64,000 nt of DNA from Asterella californica (Eukaryota > Streptophyta > Marchantiopsida > Marchantiales > Aytoniaceae). The notes beneath the pieces are model-generated. The model was not told the origin of the DNA. It was given only the letters and a program-made list of their open reading frames with translations, and ran no database searches. Shown here piece after piece: positions 1 through 9,300 of this stretch (its first letter is position 1; the number at the start of each line of letters is the position of its first letter). The stretch spans positions 7,626,001-7,690,000 of the forward strand of contig JAYKYS010000009.1 in assembly GCA_036924285.1 (NCBI GenBank), read 5' to 3'. The position numbers and the translations under genes were made by a program.

Positions 1-530
1 CTCTCTTCCATATTTGTCGTAATCTTGATGGCCTCCGCTTTTGTTGTTGGCTTCTCGTACCTCACTTGGGTTTGAATTGAAGGCCTCAACCCTCCCACCA
101 AGTTCTTGGTCAACACTGCTCCAATCCCCGCCATCGTTAACTCCATATTGTCTCCACTCTTCCGTAGGACCGTCCGAAACCGTTGCTCCAACTTATCCAC
201 CCTTTCGGCATATTGCCGAACTTTCTCGTCGTCCCGTTGCTTCAAATGAGTAAGCTCCACCATGAGCTTCTCATAACTCTCTTCTGGAAGAAATTCTTCG
301 ATGAGTGCATTACTCAACGTCTCCCATGTGTCCTCAACTGCACCAGGTGTCTTGCTTTTCACTCGGTCTTCATACCACGTAAGAGCAAAATCTTCTAAAA
401 ACTCTGGCAGTAACAACACCCATTCTTCCTTCCTTCTCACGTTGTTTCCGATGCAACCCCTTTTGAAGTCTCGTACAAATGGTTCTACATCTTCATTGTC
501 CTTCCCAACAAACACTGGTAACTTCCCCAT
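1..530 (-). CDS. gag: Gag (capsid region) of element B, runs off the left edge
   Basis: Open from an ATG at 530 to the window edge, about 176 codons with no stop. The start reads MGKLPVFVGKDNEDVEPF, followed by a region with WYEDRVK, then an Arg/Lys- and Glu-rich helical part (QRDDEKVRQYAERVDKLEQR) and a C-terminal LVGGLRPSIQ. This is the usual pattern of the retrotransposon gag/capsid domain: helices around a W-Y, then a GL...P motif. Gag forms the particle that packages element RNA. It follows the zinc-knuckle ORF at 744-1235 on the same strand. The stretch between (530-754) is open only in another frame, so the two parts are separated by a frameshift or are separate proteins. Protease and pol should lie to the left of the window. 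Confidence 0.72.
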   Translation of the reverse strand, partial: MGKLPVFVGKDNEDVEPFVRDFKRGCIGNNVRRKEEWVLLLPEFLEDFALTWYEDRVKSKTPGAVEDTWETLSNALIEEFLPEESYEKLMVELTHLKQRDDEKVRQYAERVDKLEQRFRTVLRKSGDNMELTMAGIGAVLTKNLVGGLRPSIQTQVRYEKPTTKAEAIKITTNMEE

Positions 531-743
531 CTTGTAACTATTCTTTCTACCCTTCTAATTTTTGTGCAATAACTACTCACTAAAAGAGTACGAACATCAC
601 CAATTCCATTCGCGAATAATCTACCATAGGTAAAATGAAAGGAAATGGTTGTAACAACACCTCTTGTGCCATCTCTTCTCCCAAGGTAATCATGAGCTTG
701 AGTCGCATCACCGTCTTCTCCACCATCCGAATGACGATCTCCA

Positions 744-1235
744 TCACAACTCAACCGAGTCCTCTTTTGAAGTCGACAACTTCTCTGTCTCAGCTCTTTG
801 AATCTCGTCCAACTTCTCGACTACTGACGTAAGTAGGGCGGCCACATCGACGCACTTGTGTCCTCTTGATAGATCACCCACTCCACAACTTGGACAAGGA
901 TCTTCACCTAGAAGATGAATTGGCGCTGGTGACGATGGACCCACTCGAAGACTTAAATCAGTAAACTCCCGCTTCCCTTTAGCTCTCTCGGTTCTGATTC
1001 TAGTTGGACAATTCACTACTTTGTGTCCCAACCCTCTACAGAAATAACACCACAAGTCGATTTCTACTCTTCTCCTCGGAGATTCTACTTGAGGTTTAAT
1101 ACTAGGGTTTTCAAACTCGACGATAATCTCTCTCGAACTTTCTCCGACACTTACTATGACATCTAAACCTTGAGGAAGGTTTCTAAGTCTAACTTTCCAA
1201 TCTTTTGAATTTCCACTCATGTTGCACCTTCTCAA
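744..1235 (-). CDS. CCHC zinc-knuckle protein of element B
   Basis: A 163-codon ORF. The N-terminal ~70 residues (WKVRLRNLPQGLDVIVSVG onward) look like a small alpha/beta domain; I cannot name it. At about residues 80-95 lies CYFCRGLGHKVVNC, a perfect C-X2-C-X4-H-X4-C zinc knuckle, the nucleic-acid binding motif of Gag nucleocapsids. A second Cys pair (CPSCG) and a His/Cys (HKC) follow around residues 130-145. The tail is a short helix. It is unusual that the knuckle lies upstream of the capsid-like ORF (1-530) rather than after it. Same strand as the LTR and primer site at 2723-3664, so it belongs to element B. The downstream stop lies inside a region that stays open in the next frame, compatible with a frameshift. 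Confidence 0.6.
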   Translation of the reverse strand: MRRCNMSGNSKDWKVRLRNLPQGLDVIVSVGESSREIIVEFENPSIKPQVESPRRRVEIDLWCYFCRGLGHKVVNCPTRIRTERAKGKREFTDLSLRVGPSSPAPIHLLGEDPCPSCGVGDLSRGHKCVDVAALLTSVVEKLDEIQRAETEKLSTSKEDSVEL

Positions 1236-1358
1236 CCATTAAGTGGACAAAATATCATAGAGGAAAATAATTCTACATCACTTTCTTAACTCTTCCGAGC
1301 TTTATATTGAAAATCGTGTATTATACATGCTATACACGAAATAAAATCTAATCTAAAA

Positions 1359-1676
1359 TTAACTATCGAAGATATGATCCTCCTCACCATCGTTTGTACT
1401 AATCACAACAGACATCTTGAACTCACTCTTGTAAGGATCCAACTCGACTTCACCAGGAGCATTCGTGGCCTCCACACTGAATGATGCTTTAAACTCGGCT
1501 TTCTTCAATTCTGTGCCAATGGTCGCGGAAGCTTCTTCGTATAGGGTAAAGAGGGCACCCCAAGTGCTATAGATGTGTGTTCGTAACTCATCTATACTTA
1601 ACTTGGGCTTCTCCGTCTCTGTTCGAACTCCTAAACGTCTCTTCTTCCACCTCGTCATTCGAACTGGATTCCCCAT
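1359..1676 (-). CDS. Unrecognised 105-codon ORF in the element B leader
   Basis: An uninterrupted minus-strand ORF upstream of the zinc-knuckle ORF. It begins MGNPVRMTRWKKRRLGVRTE, a strongly basic N-terminus, continues with a helical stretch and ends with an acidic tail (NDGEEDHIFDS). No family recognised. Its position between the primer site and gag suggests an N-terminal gag part or an accessory protein. It could also be chance, since the neighbouring 190 bp repeats show no coding on this strand. Confidence 0.35.
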   Translation of the reverse strand: MGNPVRMTRWKKRRLGVRTETEKPKLSIDELRTHIYSTWGALFTLYEEASATIGTELKKAEFKASFSVEATNAPGEVELDPYKSEFKMSVVISTNDGEEDHIFDS

Positions 1677-1814
1677 GAAGTATCTACGAGACCTCCTTGT
1701 ATGCCGAAACGTATATTGGTAAGAGATCGCTCCAAGATTTTTGTGGTCTCCAGTAGCTCAACCTCCAAGCTACTAAATCATGAAGTTTCAACAGAAACTT
1801 CCCTAATCAGAAGA

Positions 1815-2460
1815 GATGGTGATGACTGTACAAATTTACAGAGAACTGAAATTTGTATATTTTCACTTCCCTCATGGTTGTCAACCCCCTCCACTTTGAA
1901 AAATTCTTTCTCCCTCTTCAGACCTCACCTTCTCATGATTTCTTTTGTCCTGGATAGCTTATCAGCCACTCTAAAACACTGGAAATTTTCTCAGGAAAAT
2001 AAAATTCACAGAAAATCTGACACTGACTGTAAACTTTTTCCAGAGAACAGAATTCCTCAACTCTCATGAATAGACCCTCTCAACTTTGAAAAATCATTGC
2101 TCCCTCTCTAGACCACCTTTTCCTATCATTTCTTTTGTCATAGATAGGTTATCAGCCAATCTAAAATACTGGAAAGTTTCTCAGGAAAATAAAATTCACA
2201 GAAAATCTGACAATGACTGTAAACTTTTTCCAGAGAACAGAATTTCTCAACTCTCACGAATAAACCTCCTCAACTTTGAAAAATTATTGTTCACTCTCAA
2301 GACCACCTTTTCCTATGATTTCTTTTGTCTTAGATAGGTTATCAACCAATCTAAAATACTGGAAAGTTTCACAGGAAAATAAAAATCACAGAAAAGTTGA
2401 CAGCGACTGTACAAATTTCCAAGAGAGCAGAATTTCTAAACTCACAAATTTCTCTCCTCT
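1815..2460. repeat. Tandem array of a ~190 bp unit (three copies plus a partial)
   Basis: The phrase CTTTGAAAAAT recurs near 1894, 2084 and 2274, exactly 190 bp apart, and the flanking text repeats with few changes (GATTTCTTTTGTC, CTGGAAA, CACAGAAAA, CAGAGAACAGAAT). A shorter diverged copy precedes it from about 1815. The array sits in the untranslated leader of element B, between primer site and gag. The open frames it leaves on the plus strand are repeats of one another and are not credible genes. Confidence 0.85.
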
Positions 2461-2529
2461 AATAACTTTTCTCTCCTCCTTTCTCTACAACTCTTATTGC
2501 ACCTTCTTTCAACTCTCCTCAAACCCTTT

Positions 2530-2742
2530 CTAAGTGAACAAGATGTAAAGAATGACTTCGAACGCGTCATATATCACTACGGGATACACGAAAGGTTCTA
2601 GCGTTGCTAACATCGCGTTAGCTCTCTCTCCTCCCAACGTTCTCTCCATGTGCTCTCTCATAATCTCCTTTTGTCGAATATAGAATTGAACTCTAAACAT
2701 TTTCAATGATCCCTTCAAGTGAGGTCCCGGCAACGGAACCAA
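2530..2742 (-). CDS. Small leader ORF of element B, member of a ~70-residue family also in insertion G
   Basis: A 70-codon ORF that starts inside the primer site. Its C-terminal half, GERANAMLATLEPFVYPVV then IYDAFEVILYIL, aligns with the plus-strand ORF at 39387-39602 (GESFMAAVMATPDPIVLPIV then TYDAVWDLTVYIL): shared G-E-x3-A-x2-A-T-x2-P-x-V-x-P-x-V-x-Y-D-A and a Y-I-L end. A third relative is at 39609-39824. Function unknown. Conservation between two different element families argues that it is translated. It might be an accessory factor or the amino end of gag; no domain recognised. Confidence 0.5.
   Translation of the reverse strand: MVPLPGPHLKGSLKMFRVQFYIRQKEIMREHMERTLGGERANAMLATLEPFVYPVVIYDAFEVILYILFT
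2723..2741 (-). other. Primer-binding site of element B (tRNA-Asp-like)
   Basis: On the minus strand this reads TGGTTCCGTTGCCGGGACC, four bases after the LTR end. The plant tRNA-Asp complement from memory is TGGCGCCGTTGCCGGGG, so most of the first 17 bases match, including CCGTTGCCGGG. It primes minus-strand DNA synthesis and fixes the orientation of the element. Confidence 0.7.
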
Positions 2743-2745
2743 AAA

Positions 2746-3664
2746 TGTAAACCCTCCGTGGTCCTATCGATCAACTACCCCCCCCCCCCCGATCTCTCAA
2801 CCTCCACGATCGTCATCCACGAATCTGCAACATGTCGGGCCTGTCTCTCACTCAGGGGTCACCTCTGATGGCTTTGATGGAAGCACACCATGAACTTGAA
2901 AGGAAAATGCTGAGTTCACTCATTCATACACCCACAAACTTATCAACTAAAAATCTCCTTAAACACATCAACTAAAATCCTCCATTCTAACGACGTCTCT
3001 CAAGTTCTCACATGCTAAAAATATCCCATACTCTCTATATTACTCAAGTTGTCATTACGACAATGTGAAAACAAGGATGAGGAGCTCTTCTCTACTCCTC
3101 TATTTATACATTCTAGGTTTTTACTTTGGTACCCCAGGTAACTCAGCCGTAACTACTTTTACCGAGTTTTACTAAGATATTACTTAAGATAAAAGCATTA
3201 ATCACATGGGCTTTTTACCTTTTCACATGGGCTTATTCCTTCAAAGTCAACAACTTCTAGAAGGATTCTGGAATATTCTCAAGGAATCTCGAATTTCCAC
3301 CCCCCTCTACACTAGGACCCACTAAAAAGGAAACATGTGGAATCTCTTCTTGTTTTTAATGCCAACAAAGTCCACAACTTTAATCCAACCACTAATATCA
3401 AGTCAAAAAGAAGATAAGGGATACTTTCCACCTCCTTTCTACCTTTTAGACAAGATGACAAGATAGTAGTGCTCACTCTTTAGCAAATATCTGAATTCTG
3501 CCAAAAGTACAGCTAAGTTTAACCATAACTAACTTTTAGCTAGTCATGACTAACTTGATACCTCCTAAAAGTACTTTGGCAGCAAATAAACATTCTCAAC
3601 ACTTAGTTAGAACTAAACACCTTACTAATAGACAAACTTCCTATGTGTAACATAGGTCATTACA
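2746..3664 (-). mobile_element. 5' LTR of element B, 919 bp
   Basis: Minus-strand LTR beginning TGTAATGACC at 3664 and ending TTTACA at 2746, directly before the primer site. The right edge is exact: the A1 gag reads normally to GATAGTAC and then switches to the LTR, whereas the sister gag at 49,990-50,040 continues into CAGCAACTTCC. Contains a poly-C run at 2779-2790 and no ORF of note. The other end of B lies outside the window, so its target duplication cannot be read. Confidence 0.82.
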
Positions 3665-6001
3665 GTACTATCCTCCGTCTCTTCTCCAGCTCTTCTTGCA
3701 TGATCGCTTCAACCTCTTGTCTAATGTCAGGAGCAAAGTACTTCGGATCTTCTCGGTCGTAAGTAGGAGAAGATGGCCGCTCAGGAGAAGATGACCTCTC
3801 CTTACGCTGCTTCTTCTTCTTGGCGTCCTTCTGACGATATTCTGACTTCCCTTTGCTTTTGGTACTTACCTTGAACACAGCTTCATCCAAAACTTCCTCT
3901 GGAGGCCAACTATCTGAATTCGGGTCAGGATTCCAAACAATACCATCCGTCAAAGTGAGAGATGACGCTTCTTCAGGTGTCTTCATCTTCTGAGCTGCAG
4001 TCGTCTTCTGCAGCTGAGGTTCCTTTCCTTCGCGTTTCCCGAGGTCTGGTTCATCTTCCTCGATATGGAGACAATCCGTACAATCCCCAGGACCTTCTTC
4101 TTCTACCGTGATGTGCTGTACCACTGCTAACTCGAGCTTAGAAGCCGATGCAGCTTCTGTAGGAGGTGTGGTATCTGCAAATCTCACCATTTGTCGGGGC
4201 CGTAAAGTCTGAGGACAATTCCCTGTGAAATGACCAGCTTCCTTACAGTTCCCACACAAGGGCACTTGCCCAATCTGTCTTCTCGGATGAGGACAGGTGG
4301 ACCACCAGTGTCCTGTTTCTCCACAATTATTGCACGCTCCAGGAAGAGGGTTGAGAGGTCATTGTGATGAAGAAGATTGCTAGGGCGTCTTGGTCTGTAC
4401 ATTGCTAGCTCTATCCCTCGGTACATAACGATTATATTGGGTGGGAGGCGTAGGAGTGAAGAGTTGTATCGTCTCGATCCTATAGCAGGTTTCCCCACTG
4501 GGATCGTGTAGATATCCCTCGTCGTCTTCTTCCCATCCTGCCCAGTTGACAGCTTGGTCCTGCGTACACTGATCTCTGGTGTGTCCAGAAGAGTTACAAA
4601 GGTTGCACCAAAGGTTGGGCCGGGAAGCTGTAGGCTGCTTCCGCTTGTCCTTCTGGTTCAGAAGATGAACTTTCAGGTCGGCAAACTGCTTCAGAACCTC
4701 ATCGATGCGGGGATCAGGTGCAGACTGTACGATCTGAGTTTGAGGCATCTTCTGCACAACTTCCTCCCTTGCTCGCGTCTTCTCCTTCTTCTTCTTCCGC
4801 GTCTTCTTCTCTTGTTCAGATTCGGATTCTGAACTTTCGACAGTAGACTCTTCAGAAGTAGAGGTTGCTTCCGAATCACTGTTATCAGTTTCAGTGGACT
4901 TGGACTTCTTCTTGGACTTCCGGGAAGACTTCTTCGACTTCTTGGACTTCTTCGAGGTCTTCCCTTTGTCTTTCGTCATATTCCGAGTGATGCTCGAGGT
5001 CTCATACTGCTCGGCATGCTTCTGTACCTCCGCTAAATCATCACCTCCTCCCCTTCTGCAGTACAATTCCATGTCCTGAGACAATCCTCCCAAGTACCAG
5101 TCCACAGCTTGCTGAGCACAGTAGCCGGGTCTTCCTTGGTTCTGAGGGATGTGATCCAAGAGATCTTCAAACCTCTCGGTGTAATCCCTCAGTGTCTCTT
5201 TCTTCTTCCGTTCGAGCCTCTGAAGCTCTATGAGGGTCATACGATCGTAGCCCACTCCTCTGAACCTCTTCAGAAAAGCTGCTTTCAGAGTAGCCCAAGC
5301 GGCCATTACTACAACATCATCCAACTTTTTACTCATCCACTTCCTTCCTTTCCCTACGATCAAACTGGGAAATACACGGAGTCTGTCAACATCAGCGTCT
5401 TCCTTGTTAGATCGAGAGATGGTCTCGAACTCGTGATGAAGTCGTCTGCATCAGCATCATCGTCGTACGGATGATACTTTTGCCGAGTGTGGGAAGCCAT
5501 GTCGATTGCCGGCTGGTGCGACTGCCAACTTCTTTCTTCCTCAGGTCCAGGTGGTGGAGATGGTCTTCTCGAAGGTCCAGGCTTGTCTGAATCACGAAGA
5601 TCGTCTTCTGAGTCAGAGCTACTGTCACTGCTACCTTCCGAGACGTCTGGAACAATCTCTTCCAGTCTTCCCTCACCTTGAGAAGCTTCTTCTGCACTTG
5701 GGAAGACGTCTTCCGAGTAACCAGTACCAAAATCTACTTTATACACGTGATCACCCGGTTGGCTTCTGTCTTCGCCAAAGATTATGCTCGAGATGGAAGG
5801 CTCTTCCAACTCTACCGATCGGATCTTCTTGAGCTCTTCTTCTTTCCTTTGGTGTCTCAGGGTTATCCGCTGCTCTCTAGAAGCGGTTCGCTGGGGTGAA
5901 TTTACCCACTCAGGATCTTTACCCGTGCGTCTTCTGCTTCTTCCTCCGATCGGAGGCATCCACCAGAGTACTGAGAACAGATGTCCCTCTTCTTCTACCA
6001 C
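3665..6001 (-). pseudogene. gag: Gag of element A1, 3' part cut off by element B
   Basis: Reading right to left: an acidic Ser-rich N-terminal part (5360-6001), a frame change near 5,430, then a 328-codon stretch (4380-5363) with the capsid-like FLKRFRGVGYDRMT and LRDYTERFEDLL, a Lys/Ser-rich basic tract, and the knuckle CNLCNSSGHTRDQC. After a stop (TAG, 4380-4382) and a TGA about 13 codons on, the same frame continues with two more knuckles, CNNCGETGHWWSTC and CGNCKEAGHFTGNC. That makes three CCHC motifs, as in the sister copy at 48,817-50,325. The frame ends at the element B insertion. The knuckles bind element RNA. No pol is present for this copy; it must lie beyond B, left of the window. 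Confidence 0.8.
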
Positions 6002-6318
6002 TAGATCTGGAAGACCAAATGACTGAACAACCGATCACAGGTTCAGAACGTCTTCTTCTCCTGCTTTCTGTCGTACTTACTGCAGTCTTCCAAGATCGAG
6101 TCTTCCAAGATCGAGTCTTCCAAGGAGATCTTGGAAGCAGGGAAGCGGCTTCTTCCAACTTTCCCTGAGGTATCTTATCAACTTCTGATTGCGGTTCCTG
6201 TCTTCTAACAAGATAGAATCCCACAACACATTCAACTACAATCGAAGTTAGTTCGAAACGAATCCTAACTAATGGCACACAGATCCAGGAAGCTTAGAAC
6301 AGAAGTTACTAAGATGAA

Positions 6319-6337
6319 ATCCTCGGCAGCGGTGCCA
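6319..6337 (-). other. Primer-binding site of element A1 (tRNA-Asp-like)
   Basis: Reads TGGCACCGCTGCCGAGGAT on the minus strand, close to the plant tRNA-Asp complement TGGCGCCGTTGCCGGGGAT (three differences, from memory). It lies 19 bases after the LTR end CACTACA. It shows that the 5 kb block to its right is a 5' LTR and not internal sequence. Confidence 0.72.
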
Positions 6338-6356
6338 AAAATGGTTCCTCACTATA

Positions 6357-9300
6357 TGTAGTGACGAAGGATTTCTCCTTTTGCTCATTTAGTATACAAG
6401 ATATAGTTCCCACAGAGGATTTGCACAAGTAACGCTGCTCTAAGGTCTAAGATCTGTTCAAACACACAAACACACGGGTTTGGCCTAAAAATCCCGTCTT
6501 CTCACAAAACCACACGTCTTCCAGACACGCCAAATGGTGCTCTGGAACTAAACAAACAACTACTAACTAAAATATCACACAACTATTCACAGAGAAGCTC
6601 GGGAAGACGATCTTCCTGCTTCCAGGTTGCTTCTTCCGGTCTTCTCGATATCGTCTTCCCGAAGCGATTCTCGTCTTCTGGGGGTTCAGTTCGTCTTCTC
6701 ACACCTCCAGAAGGATGTCCTGCTTCGCAGAAGTCGACTAGCAACAGTCGTTACACCTTATTCTCACACTCACATTCCAACGGGTTAGATTAATCACAGG
6801 GTGTATGCCCCCTGTAGCCTTCCCAGGCTTCTGCCTACGGAAGTTGTCTTCCTGCAGCACTACAACGACATTCACCTTCACGGAAGCTCAATAGAAGTAT
6901 CGGAAGTTCACTAGAAGAAGGTAAGAAGATGGGAGAAGATGGGGAAGATGAGAAAAGCCAAACAAGAGAAAACAAGAGGAAAAGAGTAAATTAAGATTCC
7001 GACAGGCTTCTAGTCCGGATCCTGACTAACAAGCCATCCCTGCTTGTAATAGTTTGGGGAGGAAGACAACGAACGTGAGTACTGTTGCACCGTCTTCTAC
7101 TCGAGGATGTCGTCTTCTGTTGCGGGAAGAAGGTTTCTTTCTTCTTCACTTCGCTGCTCTGACCACTCTGTCTTCTGGGATCTCTTACCCATAAGACCGT
7201 TCGTACGTAGATCCCACGTGCTCTACTGAACGAGTCAAGCTACACTTACACAACTGCTGACAGTCACCGCCACTCAAGAAGAACACTTCCCATGCACAAT
7301 TGGGAGCGAATTCAATGAACCCACCATCCAGAAGACATGGACAAAGCTTCTGCACTCAAATCCACAATCTATTCCCCGAGAAGAAGTCACAATGGCATTG
7401 GGAAGCTCACTCCCTCTACTTCCTGTGTCTACTCCTCGACACACCAGTCTAGCTAACAGGACTGCACGAGGATGCCGTTCCCTGTTCCTAGACTGTCCAC
7501 TACTTCTATCTACATCTTCGAACCACTGCTGGGACGAGTATGCAGACCCCTCCGGTATATTGCAAGACTATTCGTATGTTTCCAACAACGGGTGTAGTGC
7601 GAAGAACCACCTATCCGGTCCCTCTGCTCTAATGTGTCTCGTCCGCCTGCACCATAGAATCGATGTGTGCAGTTGCTACAGAATTCTACAGAACTGGTAG
7701 CACAGGCAGAACTCTATCTCCTACTCTGCTACCCTACTTATGCTGCTGCCGTGAGAACCAGGGGAGGCGACCACCAGGGAGAGAGAGGCGCTGACAGGAG
7801 GTTGCTACCTCACATGCAAGCGGTTCCCCTGCCCGAATTGGTCATCCACCTTGTCCTCCCTACGCTATCTATGCGGCCACATGGTGTCCTAACTAATATT
7901 ACATGGAAAACTGCCACCCTTAAGATAGCATGTTCGATTCTACTATATTTGGAAATGGAGTTACTAACTACTCAGATTGCACGAAGGCAATCTCTACCTG
8001 ATCTGCTCCTACCGGTGCTACTATCTCGACTTCTGATGGGCTGGGAAGCCCTGCACTTACCTCGGGTACCACTGAGGTAGCTTCCCTCTCCTCGCTCTTC
8101 GCTGGCCCTGCTGTTTCTGCGGCTGCACCTTCCTCGGCTTCGACTTCGGAAGACGGAATTGTCTTCTGGGAAGACGAGTCGAATGGTGCGTCTTTGGTCT
8201 TCTGAGGCACAGAAGTGGGACTAGGGACCACGGGGACCTCATAGAGGTCCGGGGAAGTCGCTTCCTCCACGCGGAATACCTGGGAAGACGGCTCGTCTTC
8301 CTGTCTTCCAAAAGACATCATGTCTTCCGGTGCGTCTTCTGGAGTCTTCTCGGCTTCCAACGCTGTCACCACTAAGTGCACAGCGAGGTCGAACTCCTCC
8401 TTCTCCATTCCGGATCCAGTCAATGGTGCTGGAGCGTAGGAAGATGCGGTTGCAGGTGTCGGAAGCAAAGGAAGACCATAAAGCGTCTTCACTCCTTCTA
8501 TCTGTCTATCCAAGTACCTCAACATGCTATCTCTGCATTCCACCAACCTCGTCTTGGACCTGCTGTCCCATTCCCTAGCTAAGGTAAGTAACTTCTTACC
8601 CGCGGTGAAGTTGAACTTCTTCCGAAGCGCTTCTACCGACTGTGCCAACATCTTCTGTGCACGGGCCTCCGCTGCTTCCCTCTGCGTCTTCTCAACTGCA
8701 GCTCGTGCTTCCGCGGCTTCTCGCTGCGTCTTCCATATGGTCTGCTCTTCTGCGAGGATAGTGATCTTCTCGCGCACCCGCAGGACTTCCTGATCACGCT
8801 GCTGTACCCGCGCCTACAACTCATGGTTGCTCTTCCGAAGCTGTACCAGCTCCTTGGCAGAAGCGGCTGCTTCCGCCTTGTACCTGGCTGCAAGCTTCTC
8901 CGTGGTGCGGAGACTAGCTTCCAGCGACTCCGTCTTCTTCTGGTCTTCCCCCTGTCGCAGCAGGGTGCGCAGGCCGAATCCAGGTTGTAAAGGCTTCTCC
9001 TGTGCCCTCGCTCTCCTCTCCAGCAACTCCATAGCGGGCTGGATCTCCTTCTGGAAGTAGGCATTGAACTCCTCCAGTCGTCTTCCTGCGGAAGACAAGT
9101 TCATCTCCACCACTCGCTCCATGGTGTCGACTTCGTCTTCCAGAGGCAAGGAAGCCTCTTCCACTACTACGGCCTTCATCTTCTGCGCACGAGAAGAAGG
9201 TACTCTTCTCATCTTCCGGGGTGGAAGACTCCTCATGGCAGGAGCGGCTCTCTTCTTTGCGCTTCCTCGCATCGCAGCAGGAGCGCCCATCCATCCTTCG

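Noticed and set aside
1701..2533. Plus-strand open frames with a repeated KYWKVSQENK-type peptide
   Set aside because: The repetition comes from the 190 bp DNA repeat; orientation is opposite to element B and no start or domain is seen.
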